NCBI RefSeq assembly: GCF_900116065.1
Contig: NZ_FOZV01000001.1
Coordinates: 372,001-436,000 of the forward strand
Reading direction: 5' to 3'
Source: Brevundimonas viscosa
Lineage (GTDB): Bacteria; Pseudomonadota; Alphaproteobacteria; Caulobacterales; Caulobacteraceae
Length of the DNA: 64,000 nucleotides
Shown: in pieces, positions 27,005 through 35,923 of the stretch
How positions within the stretch are numbered: the stretch's first letter is position 1
Layout: each line of letters opens with the position of its first letter
The notes under the pieces: generated by a model
Told to the model about the DNA's origin: nothing
Databases searched by the model: none
Seen by the model: only the letters and a program-made list of their open reading frames with translations
Translations under genes and position numbers: made by a program

Positions 27005-28005
27005 GCGGCCTTCCTCCAGTCGGCGGGGTCGAAGCGATCCTCGATGATGGCCGAAAACAGCGCCGGGTCCACATTGCCGCCGGACAGCACGAGGGCGGTG
27101 GTCCGGTCGCCGGCCTCGATCTTTCCGGCCAGCAGGGCGGCCAGCGACACGGCCCCGCCGGGCTCGACCACCAGCTTGAGGGTCCGGAAGGCGAAGCGCA
27201 CCGCCGCGGCCACCTCGGCGTCGGAGACGGCGACCACCGCCTTGAGGCGGCGGTTGATCGGGAAGGTCAGCTCGCCGGGCCGGTCGGTCATCAGGGCGTC
27301 GCAGATGGTGCCGGGGGCGGGGGCGTGAGTCAGGCGCTCGCCGGCGGCCAGCGACAGCTGGGTGTCGTTGTAGTCCTGCGGCTCGACGCCGATCACCGGC
27401 GTGTCGGGCGACATCGCCGCCATCGTCAGGTTGATGCCGGCGATCAACCCGCCGCCGGACGCGCCGCACAGCAGCTGATCGATCGGGGCGCCGACGGCTT
27501 CCGCCTGCTCGAGGATTTCGAGCCCCGTCGTGCCCTGGCCCTCGATGACCCAAGGGTCGTCGAAGGGGCGGACCAGCACCGAGCCGCGGGTGGCGGCGAT
27601 CTCCTCGCCGATGGCCTCGCGGCTCTCGCGGTAGCGGTCGTACATGCGCACCTCGCCGCCGAAGGCGATGACGCCCTCGACCTTCACCTTCGGGCTGTCG
27701 GCGGGCATGACGATGATCGCCGGAGTCCCCATCATCCGGGCCGCGCAGGCCACGGCCTGGGCGTGGTTGCCGGAGGAGTAGGCGACGACGCCGCGGGCCA
27801 GTTCGTCCGGCGTCAGGCGGCTGATGCGGTTCCAGGCCCCGCGGAACTTGAAGGCCCCGGCGCGCTGCAGGTTCTCGGCCTTGAGCAGCACCCGGCCGCC
27901 GATCTGCTCGTTGAGGGCCGGGCTCTCGATCAGGGGGGTGCGAACGGCGTGGCCGGCGATCTGGCGGGCGGCGTCCCGGACGCCTTCGAAGGAAGCGGTG
28001 TGCAT
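27001..28005 (-). CDS. Threonine ammonia-lyase / serine dehydratase (short form)
   Basis: A 334-residue fold-type II PLP enzyme. PLP lysine Lys53 is in GAFKFRGAWNR, a SSGNHAQAV substrate loop is present, and the phosphate-binding glycine loop is CGASGGGLIAG. It lacks the C-terminal ACT regulatory domains of biosynthetic IlvA and so matches the catabolic TdcB/serine racemase group. The ATG is preferred over a TTG two codons upstream. Threonine to 2-oxobutyrate is the likely reaction; serine racemase activity cannot be excluded. Confidence 0.85.
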   Translation of the reverse strand: MHTASFEGVRDAARQIAGHAVRTPLIESPALNEQIGGRVLLKAENLQRAGAFKFRGAWNRISRLTPDELARGVVAYSSGNHAQAVACAARMMGTPAIIVMPADSPKVKVEGVIAFGGEVRMYDRYRESREAIGEEIAATRGSVLVRPFDDPWVIEGQGTTGLEILEQAEAVGAPIDQLLCGASGGGLIAGINLTMAAMSPDTPVIGVEPQDYNDTQLSLAAGERLTHAPAPGTICDALMTDRPGELTFPINRRLKAVVAVSDAEVAAAVRFAFRTLKLVVEPGGAVSLAALLAGKIEAGDRTTALVLSGGNVDPALFSAIIEDRFDPADWRKAA

Positions 28006-28095
28006 GGACAAGCCTTACCGCATTCCTCGTCTTGGGGGGAGGAACGGGTTTGTCTCCCCTCCCCCTGCGGGGGCGGAATGGTCTAGCGTCGGGCC

Positions 28096-29589
28096 ATGAG
28101 CCAGCTGATCCTCGCCATCGACCAGGGCACCACCTCGACCCGGGCCATCGCCTTCGAATGCACCGCCGAGGGAGCCCTGCGGCCGGCGGCGGTCAGCCAG
28201 ATAGAACTGGCGCAGCATTTCCCCAAGCCGGGCTGGGTGGAGCACGACGCCGCCGAGATCTGGAACGCGACGCTTCAGACCTGCCGCGAGGTGGTGCGCA
28301 AGGCGGGCGGCGTCGGGCGGTTCGCCGCGGTGGGGATCACCAACCAGCGCGAGACGGCGGTGATCTGGGACGCCGCCACCGGCGAGCCGCTGCATCGCGC
28401 CATCGTGTGGCAGGACCGGCGCACGGCGGACGTGACGGCGCGGCTGGCGGCCGAGGGGCGAGAGCCGGCGGTGCAGGCGGCGACCGGGCTGATCCTCGAC
28501 CCCTATTTCTCGGCCTCCAAATTCGCCTGGCTGCTCGACGCCGTGCCCGGCGCCCGCGCGCGAGCCGTGCGCGGCGAGGTGAAGCTGGGCACGATCGACA
28601 GCTGGGTGATCTGGAAGCTCACCGGCGGGGCGAGCCACGTCACCGACGCCACCAACGCCAGCCGCACCTCGCTGATGGATCTGGCGACGCGCGCGTGGCG
28701 GCCCGACCTTTGCGCGCTGTTCGATGTCCCGGTGGAGGGACTGCCGGAGATCCGCAACTGCGCTGATCGCTTCGGCGAATGCGACCCGTCGCTGCTGGGG
28801 GCGCCCCTGCCGATCCACGGCTCCGCCGGGGACCAGCAGGCCGCATTGGTGGGACATGGGGCGCTGAGGCCCGGGGACGCCAAGATCACCTATGGCACCG
28901 GGGCCTTTCTCGTGGCCAACGTCGGACCGGCGCCGGTGGCGTCGACCAGCCGCTTGCTGGGCACCCTCGCCTATGCAGCGGGCGGCGATACGGCCTGGGC
29001 GCTGGAAGGGTCGATCTTCTCGGCCGGCTCCGCGATCCAGTGGCTGCGCGACGGACTGCATGCCATCTCGGAATCGCGGCAGTCCGAGGCCATGGCGTCG
29101 GGCCTGCGGGACAACGGCGGGGTCTATCTGGTTCCGGGCTTCACCGGCCTCGGCGCGCCATGGTGGGAGCCGGAGGCGCGGGGCACGATCACGGGCCTGA
29201 CCCGCGACAGCGGTCCGGCGCATCTGGTGCGGGCGGCGCTGGAGAGTCTGGCCTACCAGACCCGCGACCTGCTCGACGCCCTGGCGAAGGACGGGGCGCC
29301 GCCGCTGTCGGTGCTGAAGGTCGACGGGGGGGTGACCGCCAACGCCTTCGCCATGCAGTTCGTCGCCGACATCTGCGAGGTCGTGGTCGAACGGCCGGCC
29401 TTCCAGGAGATGACGGCGCTGGGCGCGGCGAGGCTGGCGGCGCTGGGGGTCGGTCTCATCGCCGATCTGGAGGACCGGCCGGTCGAGGCCCCGGCGCGCT
29501 GGGAGCCGCGCATGCGCCCGGGCGAGCGCGAGGCGCTGCTGGAGGGCTGGCGGCGCGCGGTGAAGGCGGCCATCATCGCGGCCCGATGA
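28096..29589 (+). CDS. glpK: Glycerol kinase
   Basis: A 497-residue FGGY-family kinase phosphorylating glycerol to glycerol 3-phosphate. It begins MSQLILAIDQGTTSTRAIAFE, has TNQRETAVIWD and the substrate-binding WQDRRT, and toward the C-terminus LKVDGGVTANAFAMQF. Length is standard. No glpF transporter or glpD dehydrogenase is adjacent. Its stop overlaps the next gene's start (ATGA), coupling it to a phosphotransferase. Confidence 0.94.
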   Translation: MSQLILAIDQGTTSTRAIAFECTAEGALRPAAVSQIELAQHFPKPGWVEHDAAEIWNATLQTCREVVRKAGGVGRFAAVGITNQRETAVIWDAATGEPLHRAIVWQDRRTADVTARLAAEGREPAVQAATGLILDPYFSASKFAWLLDAVPGARARAVRGEVKLGTIDSWVIWKLTGGASHVTDATNASRTSLMDLATRAWRPDLCALFDVPVEGLPEIRNCADRFGECDPSLLGAPLPIHGSAGDQQAALVGHGALRPGDAKITYGTGAFLVANVGPAPVASTSRLLGTLAYAAGGDTAWALEGSIFSAGSAIQWLRDGLHAISESRQSEAMASGLRDNGGVYLVPGFTGLGAPWWEPEARGTITGLTRDSGPAHLVRAALESLAYQTRDLLDALAKDGAPPLSVLKVDGGVTANAFAMQFVADICEVVVERPAFQEMTALGAARLAALGVGLIADLEDRPVEAPARWEPRMRPGEREALLEGWRRAVKAAIIAAR

Positions 29590-30665
29590 GCCAGACCGAT
29601 TTCGCCGATCCCCAAGCGACCTTTTCCGGCACGCGCGAGGTCGACCCGCGCCACGCCCTGAACGAGACGCGGCTGGCCGCATGGCTGGCCGACAACGTCA
29701 TGGGCTTCTCCGGGCCGCTGGCCATCCGCCAGTTCCGCGGCGGCCAGTCGAATCCGACCTATGAGATCACCACGCCGGCGCGCACCTATGTGCTGCGCCG
29801 CAAGCCGCCGGGGACGCTGCTGGCCTCGGCCCACGCGGTCGACCGGGAGTTCCGCGTCATCTCGGCCCTGCACGCCCAGGGCTATCCGGTGGCGCGGCCA
29901 TGGGCGCTGTGCACCGACGACAGCGTCATCGGCTCGATGTTCTACGTGATGGACAAGGTCGACGGCCGCATCCTGTGGGACCTCAAGCTGCCGGGGATGG
30001 AGCCGGCCGGGCGGCGGGCGATCTATGAAGCCCAGGTCGACGCGCTGGCGGCCCTGCATCGCTTCGATCCCGAGGCGATCGGACTGGGCGACTACGGACG
30101 GCCCGGCAACTATTTCGAGCGGCAGGTCGGACGCTGGACCAAACAGTACCGGGCCTCGGAGACGACGCTCATTCCGGCCATGGACCGGCTGATCGAATTC
30201 CTGCCCGCGACCCTGCCGGCGCAGGGACCGACGCGGATCGTCCATGGGGACTTCCGGCTGGACAACCTCATCCTGCATCCCGAGCGACCCGAGGTCGAGG
30301 CGGTGCTGGACTGGGAGCTGTCGACGCTCGGGGATCCGATGGCCGACTTCTCCTACCTGCTCATCGCCTGGGTGATTCCGGCGACGGAGCGCAACGGCCT
30401 GGCCGGCGCCGACCTGCCGGCGCTGGGCATTCCGTCGGTGGCTGAGACGGTGGCGCGATACGCGGCGAAGACCGGGACCGCCGCGCCGGAGAACCTCGAC
30501 TGGCTGTTCGCCTACAACCTGTTCCGGCTGGCGGCGATCTGCCAGGGCATCGCCGGACGGGTCCGCGACGGCACCGCCGCCTCGGCCCAGGCGCGGGCGA
30601 TGGGCGCGCAGGCGCCGGTGCTGGCCGAGGCGGCGCTGACGTTCGCCCGACGGGCCGGCGCCTGA
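29586..30665 (+). CDS. APH-type phosphotransferase family protein (ACAD10-like)
   Basis: A 359-residue protein kinase-fold phosphotransferase. The N-terminal lobe has IRQFRGGQSNPTYEIT and YVLRRKPPG (ATP lysine). The catalytic loop is IVHGDFRLDNLILHP and the metal motif is VLDWELSTLGDPMADFSYLL. This subgroup is usually found with acyl-CoA dehydrogenases and may phosphorylate hydroxy-acyl intermediates, not antibiotics. Here it is coupled to glpK, an unusual partner. Confidence 0.85.
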   Translation: MSQTDFADPQATFSGTREVDPRHALNETRLAAWLADNVMGFSGPLAIRQFRGGQSNPTYEITTPARTYVLRRKPPGTLLASAHAVDREFRVISALHAQGYPVARPWALCTDDSVIGSMFYVMDKVDGRILWDLKLPGMEPAGRRAIYEAQVDALAALHRFDPEAIGLGDYGRPGNYFERQVGRWTKQYRASETTLIPAMDRLIEFLPATLPAQGPTRIVHGDFRLDNLILHPERPEVEAVLDWELSTLGDPMADFSYLLIAWVIPATERNGLAGADLPALGIPSVAETVARYAAKTGTAAPENLDWLFAYNLFRLAAICQGIAGRVRDGTAASAQARAMGAQAPVLAEAALTFARRAGA

Positions 30666-30669
30666 GGCG

Positions 30670-31425
30670 TCAGTTGGTGATCACCTGAACCCTGGTCCAC
30701 AGGCCGCCGCGGTTGACCACGTCGATCCGCAGCCGGGCCGGCGCGCGGGGGGCGAGGGTGCAGACCGGATAGTGATGTCCCAGCCCGTCGGTGCAGAGGA
30801 TCTTGCCCGCCGCATCGCGGACGACCAGGTCGATGGCGGCGTCGCCGTCGCCGACCACCGCCACCCGGAGGATCTCCGCCCCCCGGGCGTCGACGTCGAA
30901 GCTCCAGCTCTCGCGCGAGGCCAGCCGTTTCATGGTCGACACCGGACCCGCGCCGAACGGTGAGGACCGCACGCCGGCGGGCGGCGGGGGCGGCGGCGCG
31001 GCCGCCGCCGGAGGAGGCGGCGGAGGGGGCGGTGGCGGAGGCGGAGGCGGCGCCGCCGGCGGCGCCTGCGGGCGCACCCTCGAACCCGTGACGGCGATCT
31101 CGTCCTGCGCGGCCCGGGCGGCGTCCAGCTCCGCCGCCTGGCGACGGAAGGCGGCGGCGGACAGCACCGGCTCGAGGCCGGCGTCGCCCTCTTCCCCCGA
31201 TCGAAACGGCACCTCGTCGAGGATGGCGGCCGCCAGCCGCAGGGCCTCGGGACTTCCCCGCTCGCGGCCCCAGGCGGCGAGTTCGGCGGCCATCACCGCC
31301 CGCCCGACCCCGCGCGCCTCGGGCGTTTCGACCGCCGGCGCCTCCTGGCGGGCCGTGGCGGGACCGCCGGCGAGCGCGAGGGCGGCGGCGCCAAGAACGG
31401 TCAGGAAGCGAAAGGCCGATCTCAT
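30670..31425 (-). CDS. Exported proline-rich protein of unknown function
   Basis: A 251-residue protein with a signal peptide (MRSAFRFLTVLGAAALALAGGPATA). A helical, Ala/Glu-rich middle (about 30-125) ends in IAVTGSRV. A long run of prolines broken by alanines follows (about 130-165), and then a C-terminal beta-type domain (ESWSFDVDARGAEILRVAV) with a Cys pair (KILCTDGLGHHYPVC). The C-terminal domain resembles pre-peptidase-type beta domains by its spacing, but I cannot name a family. The proline linker is in frame and genuine. It converges on the phosphotransferase with a 4-base gap. Confidence 0.72.
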   Translation of the reverse strand: MRSAFRFLTVLGAAALALAGGPATARQEAPAVETPEARGVGRAVMAAELAAWGRERGSPEALRLAAAILDEVPFRSGEEGDAGLEPVLSAAAFRRQAAELDAARAAQDEIAVTGSRVRPQAPPAAPPPPPPPPPPPPPPAAAAPPPPPPAGVRSSPFGAGPVSTMKRLASRESWSFDVDARGAEILRVAVVGDGDAAIDLVVRDAAGKILCTDGLGHHYPVCTLAPRAPARLRIDVVNRGGLWTRVQVITN

Positions 31426-31507
31426 CCGGTCACCTGCAGCCACGGGGAAAGCGCAAGGCTTGCACTGTCGCCCGGGGGCATCAAGCCGCCAGTGACGGAA
31501 GCTGACT

Positions 31508-32260
31508 CTAGCGGGGCGGGCGCACCGCGCCATTGAGGATGCGACGGTCGGCCCGGGCCTGGACGAGCACCGCGACCGCCTCGTCCTCGCCAAGGCCGGC
31601 GGGAAGACGATAGAGGCCGGGGCGGCCGGTCCATCCGCCGAGAACGTTCACCGCCCGCACCACATTGACCTGGCGCACCGTCCGGCCCCGGTTGTCGCCG
31701 GCGCCGATCTCCACCGTCTGCGGGCCGGGCTTGTAGATCACGGCCACCACCTCAGCCCCGCCCGTCGGAACCCGGCCGGAGCCGACGCCGACGCGATCGC
31801 CGGATTCGCGGAACTCGATCTCCGGCGGGAAGACGCGCCGCTCCGCCTCCTCCTCGACCGCCGCCTGCAGAGCCTCGACGGCGGCGACGGGGGCGGCGCG
31901 ACGGCCGTCGATCACCACCTGCGGGGTCGAGACGGCCCGCAGACGCAGCGGCCGACGGTAGCTGCGCTGGCGCTCCGCGAACTCCGGCCGCGCGAAGGTG
32001 TCCTCCCAGCCGAGGTAGTCCCAGTAGTCGACGGCGTAGGTCAGGGCGATGACGCCGGGTTCGGCCGCCAGGGCCTCGACGCGGGCGTTGACCTCGGGGC
32101 AGCCGGCGCAGCCCTGGGCGGTGAACAGCTCGACCACCACCGGCTCGGCGGGAGCCTCGCGCGGCGCCGGACGAGGGGCCGACGGCTGGGCCGACGAGGC
32201 CGCCGCGAACAGGGCGGCCAGTCCGGCCGCCGCAGGGAAGATCCAGCCCCGGAAGCGCAT
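31508..32260 (-). CDS. DUF1223 thioredoxin-like exported protein
   Basis: A 250-residue protein with a signal-type N-terminus (MRFRGWIFPAAAGLAALFAAASSAQ). The DUF1223 core begins VVVELFTAQGCAGCPEVNARV, with a CxxC redox pair, and continues with YWDYLGWEDTFARPEFAERQ and VSTPQVVIDGRR, all hallmarks of the family. The fold is thioredoxin-like; a periplasmic redox role is a reasonable guess. It lies close to ccmG, another thioredoxin-like protein, on the same strand, but a gene of unknown function separates them. Confidence 0.85.
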   Translation of the reverse strand: MRFRGWIFPAAAGLAALFAAASSAQPSAPRPAPREAPAEPVVVELFTAQGCAGCPEVNARVEALAAEPGVIALTYAVDYWDYLGWEDTFARPEFAERQRSYRRPLRLRAVSTPQVVIDGRRAAPVAAVEALQAAVEEEAERRVFPPEIEFRESGDRVGVGSGRVPTGGAEVVAVIYKPGPQTVEIGAGDNRGRTVRQVNVVRAVNVLGGWTGRPGLYRLPAGLGEDEAVAVLVQARADRRILNGAVRPPR

Positions 32261-32317
32261 GGCGCGCACCTTAATCACGGCGTCGGGGCGCGCGCGCCTC
32301 ATTTTCGCGTGAGGGGA

Positions 32318-32551
32318 TCAGACGCGGATGTCGAGGAGCGCGCCGGGGCGGGCGGGCCGGTCCGGCGTCGCAACGGCCGCGGGCGCGCCGGGGAGGGCTT
32401 CGGCCCCGGCCAGCGCCGGGTCGGCGGCGACGGGGGCTTTCAGACTCTCCAGCGCGGCCTGGAAGAAGGAGGCGCGTCCCGGACGGGACGGGGCCGGCGA
32501 CGTCTGCGTCGGGAACAGGATCGAGGGCACAGGCGGGCGAATCGCGCTCAT
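32318..32551 (-). CDS. Small hypothetical protein
   Basis: A 77-residue frame, proline- and alanine-rich, starting MSAIRPPVPSILFPTQTS and ending RPGALLDIRV. The central FFQAALESLKAPV could form one helix. No known domain. It sits between a DUF1223 gene and ccmG on the same strand, and the preceding TTAACCCTGCGGG gives a plausible leader. The ordered C-terminus and the strand context favour a real gene, but the evidence is limited. Confidence 0.5.
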   Translation of the reverse strand: MSAIRPPVPSILFPTQTSPAPSRPGRASFFQAALESLKAPVAADPALAGAEALPGAPAAVATPDRPARPGALLDIRV

Positions 32552-32585
32552 ACCCGCAGGGTTAATGAACCTGGTCTACGAAAGG

Positions 32586-33155
32586 TTAATCGCGGACGGT
32601 CGCGGTCGGCAGGGGGCGCGGCGGCGCCTGCATGGCGGTGACGAGGCGCTCCACCTCGGCGTCGTCGACCAGCGGGCCCGCGAACTTGGCCACCACCTGG
32701 CCCATGGCGTCGACCGCGAAGGTCTCCGGCGCGCCGGTGATGCCGAGGTCCAGCCCGGCGCGGCCGTCGCGGTCGACCAGCACCATCGAATACGGGTCGC
32801 CCAGTTCGTCGAGGAAGGCGCGGGTGTCGGCCGGATCGTCCTTCCACGCCACGCCGACCACGGCGACGCCGCGTTCCTTCAGCGCCATCAGCTTCGGGTG
32901 CTCGACCCGGCAGGGGGCGCACCAGCTGGCGAAGACATTGATAAGCATCGGCTTGCCGACGCCGGCGGTCTTCAGATCGACGTGGCCCGGGCCGGCCTCG
33001 GCGCCGGTCAGCATCGGCAACACCGTCTCGGGAACCGGCTGGCCGACGAGGGCGTCCGGCTTCACCGACGGATCGCGCTTCAGGGACCAGCCGATGAACA
33101 GGGCGGCGAGAGCGGCGAGGACGACCAGCGGAACGATGGCGAGCCAGCGATTCAC
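32586..33155 (-). CDS. ccmG: Cytochrome c maturation thioredoxin CcmG (DsbE)
   Basis: A 189-residue membrane-anchored thioredoxin that reduces apocytochrome c cysteines for haem attachment. An N-terminal anchor helix (residues ~5-25) is followed by the family motif GKPMLINVFASWC, with the redox pair Cys79/Cys82 in WCAPC, and by GVAWKDDPADTRAFLDELG and GAPETFAVD. The GTG start overlaps the ccmD stop (GTGA). It ends the ccmC-ccmD-ccmG unit. Confidence 0.94.
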   Translation of the reverse strand: MNRWLAIVPLVVLAALAALFIGWSLKRDPSVKPDALVGQPVPETVLPMLTGAEAGPGHVDLKTAGVGKPMLINVFASWCAPCRVEHPKLMALKERGVAVVGVAWKDDPADTRAFLDELGDPYSMVLVDRDGRAGLDLGITGAPETFAVDAMGQVVAKFAGPLVDDAEVERLVTAMQAPPRPLPTATVRD

Positions 33156-33313
33156 GGGCGGTCTCCCTCGCCGGCCTCGAGGCGCTTCAGCTCTGCAGAC
33201 CAGCGCCGCGCCGCGATCAGCGCCCGCGCCGCCAGCGCAGCCAGCACGACCGCGGAGACGCCCCAGGCCGGCCATACGAAGGCGGCGTACTTGCCCATGT
33301 CGAGGTCGAGCAT
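33152..33313 (-). CDS. ccmD: Haem exporter small subunit CcmD
   Basis: A 53-residue single-helix protein: MLDLDMGKYAAFVWPAWG, then a helix VSAVVLAALAARALI, then a basic amphipathic tail RRWSAELKRLEAG. This matches CcmD in length, position and pattern (Y-x-x-F-V-W-P-A near the helix start). CcmD helps release haem-loaded CcmE from the CcmABCD complex. Too short for many gene finders. It lies 18 bases after ccmC and overlaps ccmG. Confidence 0.9.
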   Translation of the reverse strand: MLDLDMGKYAAFVWPAWGVSAVVLAALAARALIAARRWSAELKRLEAGEGDRP

Positions 33314-33331
33314 CGGGTCAGGCCTCCCTTC

Positions 33332-34054
33332 TCAAGCTTCCAGGGCGCGGCGGGTGCGGATGGCCAGCACCCGCCGGCGCACGATCTCGGTGCGGATGGC
33401 GGTCAGCCACAGGGCGAGGAACAGGGCGGCCCACGCCGCCATCATGGTCAGCAGAGGGGTCAGGAACTCGCCGGTCAGCGACGGGCCGCCGGCGCGCAAC
33501 AGCGACGCCGGCTGGTGCAGGGTGTTCCACCAGTCGACCGAGAACTTGACGATCGGCAGGTTGACCAGGCCGACCAGCCCCAGCACCGCGGCGGCCCGGG
33601 CTGCCTTCTGCTCGTCGTCGATCGAGGCGCGCAGCGCCATGTAGCCGAGGTAGAAGAGGAACAGGATCAGCACCGACATCAGCCGCGCGTCGCCCCAGGC
33701 CCACCACGCGCCCCACATCGGCTTGCCCCACAGGCTGCCGGTGACCAACGCCAGACCGGTGAAGGCGGCCCCGGGCAGGGCCGCGGCGCGGGCGGCGGCG
33801 TCGGCGAGGGCGTGGCGAAACACCAGGGCGAAGAAGCTGGAGACGCCGAGCGCGCCGTAGGCCATCAGACCGAGCGAGGCGGCGGGCACGTGCACGAACA
33901 TGATCCGCACCGTGTCGCCCTGCTGGTAGTCTTCGGGGGCGGCGAAGGCGAGCCAGCTGGCGGCCGCCAGCAAGACCCCGGCCACGACCCAGAGCACCGG
34001 CGTCAGCGGCCGGGTGAAGCGCAGGAAGCGGTCGGGATTGGCGAGGCCGAACAT
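33332..34054 (-). CDS. ccmC: Haem-handling membrane protein CcmC
   Basis: A 240-residue six-helix inner-membrane protein that loads haem onto CcmE. Candidate haem ligands are His55 (IMFVHVPAAS) and His180 (WWNTLHQP). The tryptophan-rich WWD segment reads WGAWWAWGDARLMS, one residue longer than the usual WGTWWVWDARLTS form (an extra Gly before Asp). The chosen ATG gives MFGLANPDRFLRFTRP, the normal start; an upstream ATG adds 12 basic residues. It is separated from ccmB/ccmA by two genes on the other strand. Confidence 0.93.
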   Translation of the reverse strand: MFGLANPDRFLRFTRPLTPVLWVVAGVLLAAASWLAFAAPEDYQQGDTVRIMFVHVPAASLGLMAYGALGVSSFFALVFRHALADAAARAAALPGAAFTGLALVTGSLWGKPMWGAWWAWGDARLMSVLILFLFYLGYMALRASIDDEQKAARAAAVLGLVGLVNLPIVKFSVDWWNTLHQPASLLRAGGPSLTGEFLTPLLTMMAAWAALFLALWLTAIRTEIVRRRVLAIRTRRALEA

Positions 34055-34183
34055 CGGCCTGCGATTACGCGCCGGGGCCGACGCGGGCAAGTCGGGCGCG
34101 GCGCCGCATTACCAAGGCTTAAGTGGCGCCCCCGCGCGGCGCCGGCTACGGCGGAGGGATCGCAACCCTGGCCGTACCCGCCC

Positions 34184-35680
34184 ATGTCCTCCTCTCTCCG
34201 GTTGGCCCTGACCGCCGCCGCCGCGCTGGCGGCCCTTCCCGCCGCCGCCCAGGAGACGCCGGTCGCGGCGCCCGCCGACTGGGGCGCGGCCCTGGCCGGG
34301 GACGCGCGCGCCTTTCACGACACCATCGCCGACAGCCATCCCGGCCCGGTCGATGTCGAGAATCCGGACTTCAACGCCCATCTTGAGGCCGGGCTGGCGC
34401 TGGCCCTGGAGCGGGCGCTGACGGCGACCAGCAACGAGCACTGGTATTTCGCCCTGCAGGCCTACGCCGCCTCGTTCGACGACGGCCACCTGGGTCTCAA
34501 GGACTGGGCCCCGATGGGCCATGCATGGACGGCCGACTGGCCCGGCTTCCTCACCGGCCTGCGCGCCGGTCCGGAGGGCGAGCGTCATGAGGTGGTGTTC
34601 CGCCGAGACGAGGCCGCGCCGCCGCTCGGGGCGGTCCTGGTCGGCTGCGACGGCCGCGCCGCCGGGGCGCTGGCGGCGGAGGTGATCGGGCGCGGCGCCG
34701 GACGCTGGAGCATGGCATCGCGGCGGGCGGCCTACGCCGGGACCTTGTTCGTGGACCAGCACAATCCGTGGGTGCGCCGGCCGGAGCAGTGCGAGTTCCG
34801 GGTGGACGGCGAAAGCCGGTCCTACCGGCTGACCTGGCGCGACCTGCCGGATGCGACGCGGGACGAGGGCTTCGCCGCTGCCCGCAGCCCACGCTTCGTC
34901 GCCGATATCGGCCTGCGCCCTTGGGCCGGCGGCCAGTGGATCAGCCTCGGCGGCTTCAACGGCGACCCGGACAGCGAGGACGGCGTGAAGCTGACCGCAC
35001 TCCAGACCCAGATCGCCGCGCGGGCGGACGAGATCCGCAACGCCCCGGCCGTGGTCTTCGACCTGCGCGGCAACGGCGGCGGCTCCTCCGCGTGGATCTA
35101 CGGGCTCGCCCGGACCCTCTGGGGCGAGGCGCATGTGGAATTCCACCAGCCGGAATCGACCGCGGTGGACTGGCGCGCCTCCGAAAAGAACCTGGCGACA
35201 ATCGAGAGCTACAAGGCGATGTTCGCGTCGAACCCGGAAGCCATGGCGTGGCTGAACGAGATCTCGGCCGGTCTGACAGCAGCCCGCGCCGCCGGGGAGC
35301 CGTTGTGGCGGCAGGCGGATGACGACGAAGCGGCGACTGTGGAGCCGGCGAGGCCCTCGCCGATGCAGGCGCGGACATATGTCTTCACCGACTCCGGCTG
35401 CGCCTCGGCCTGCCTCGACGCCGTCGATCTGCTCAAGGCGCTCGGCGCGACCCACGTCGGCCTCGAGACCTCGGGCGACACGGTCTACATGGAGGTTCGC
35501 GACGAGGTCCTGCCGGGCGGCCGGGTCACCGCCCGCGTCCCCATGAAGGTCTATCGCGGCCGGGCGCGCGGCAACAATGAGACCTGGACGCCCGATCACG
35601 TCTGGACCGGCGTCCTGTCCGACACGGCGGGGATGGAGTCGTGGATCGCCGGGCTCGACGCCGCGGCCGCGCAGCGCTAG
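34184..35680 (+). CDS. Exported S41-like peptidase
   Basis: A 498-residue protein with a signal peptide (MSSSLRLALTAAAALAALPAAAQ). The C-terminal half resembles the S41 tail-specific protease family: AVVFDLRGNGGGSSAW, then DSGCASACLDAVDLL with Ser408 as candidate nucleophile, and a GLETSGDTVYME strand. The N-terminal half has SFDDGHLGLKDW, typical of S41 proteins. No PDZ domain is obvious. It lies inside the ccm cluster but points the opposite way, with PhnA-like after it. Its job there is unknown. Confidence 0.82.
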   Translation: MSSSLRLALTAAAALAALPAAAQETPVAAPADWGAALAGDARAFHDTIADSHPGPVDVENPDFNAHLEAGLALALERALTATSNEHWYFALQAYAASFDDGHLGLKDWAPMGHAWTADWPGFLTGLRAGPEGERHEVVFRRDEAAPPLGAVLVGCDGRAAGALAAEVIGRGAGRWSMASRRAAYAGTLFVDQHNPWVRRPEQCEFRVDGESRSYRLTWRDLPDATRDEGFAAARSPRFVADIGLRPWAGGQWISLGGFNGDPDSEDGVKLTALQTQIAARADEIRNAPAVVFDLRGNGGGSSAWIYGLARTLWGEAHVEFHQPESTAVDWRASEKNLATIESYKAMFASNPEAMAWLNEISAGLTAARAAGEPLWRQADDDEAATVEPARPSPMQARTYVFTDSGCASACLDAVDLLKALGATHVGLETSGDTVYMEVRDEVLPGGRVTARVPMKVYRGRARGNNETWTPDHVWTGVLSDTAGMESWIAGLDAAAAQR

Positions 35681-35689
35681 GGGCCGTCC

Positions 35690-35914
35690 ATGAGCGAAGA
35701 CATCGTCAAGGACGCCAACGGCGCCCGTCTGTCGGACGGCGACAGCGTCACCCTGATCAAGGACCTCAAGGTCAAGGGGTCGGGCGGCGTGACCCTGAAG
35801 CGGGGCACGCTGGTGAAGAAGATCCGCCTGACCGGCGACCCCGACGAGATCGAGGCCAACGTCGAGAAGGTGCGCGGCCTGGTCCTGCGCACCGAGTTCG
35901 TCAAGAAGGCCTGA
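35690..35914 (+). CDS. PhnA/YjdM C-terminal-domain protein
   Basis: A 74-residue protein made only of the PhnA domain: VKDANGARLSDGDSVTLIKDLKVKG, then KRGTLVKKIRLTGDP, ending LRTEFVKKA. Full YjdM has an N-terminal zinc ribbon, which is absent here. Despite its name, the family is not shown to act in phosphonate use. It starts 9 bases after the S41-like gene and converges on ccmB, so it belongs to the two-gene insertion in the ccm cluster. Confidence 0.85.
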   Translation: MSEDIVKDANGARLSDGDSVTLIKDLKVKGSGGVTLKRGTLVKKIRLTGDPDEIEANVEKVRGLVLRTEFVKKA

Positions 35915-35923
35915 GCGGCGGGC

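Noticed and set aside
30970..31075. Proline run as a sequencing or frameshift artefact
   Set aside because: The frame stays open and both flanking halves read sensibly in the same frame.
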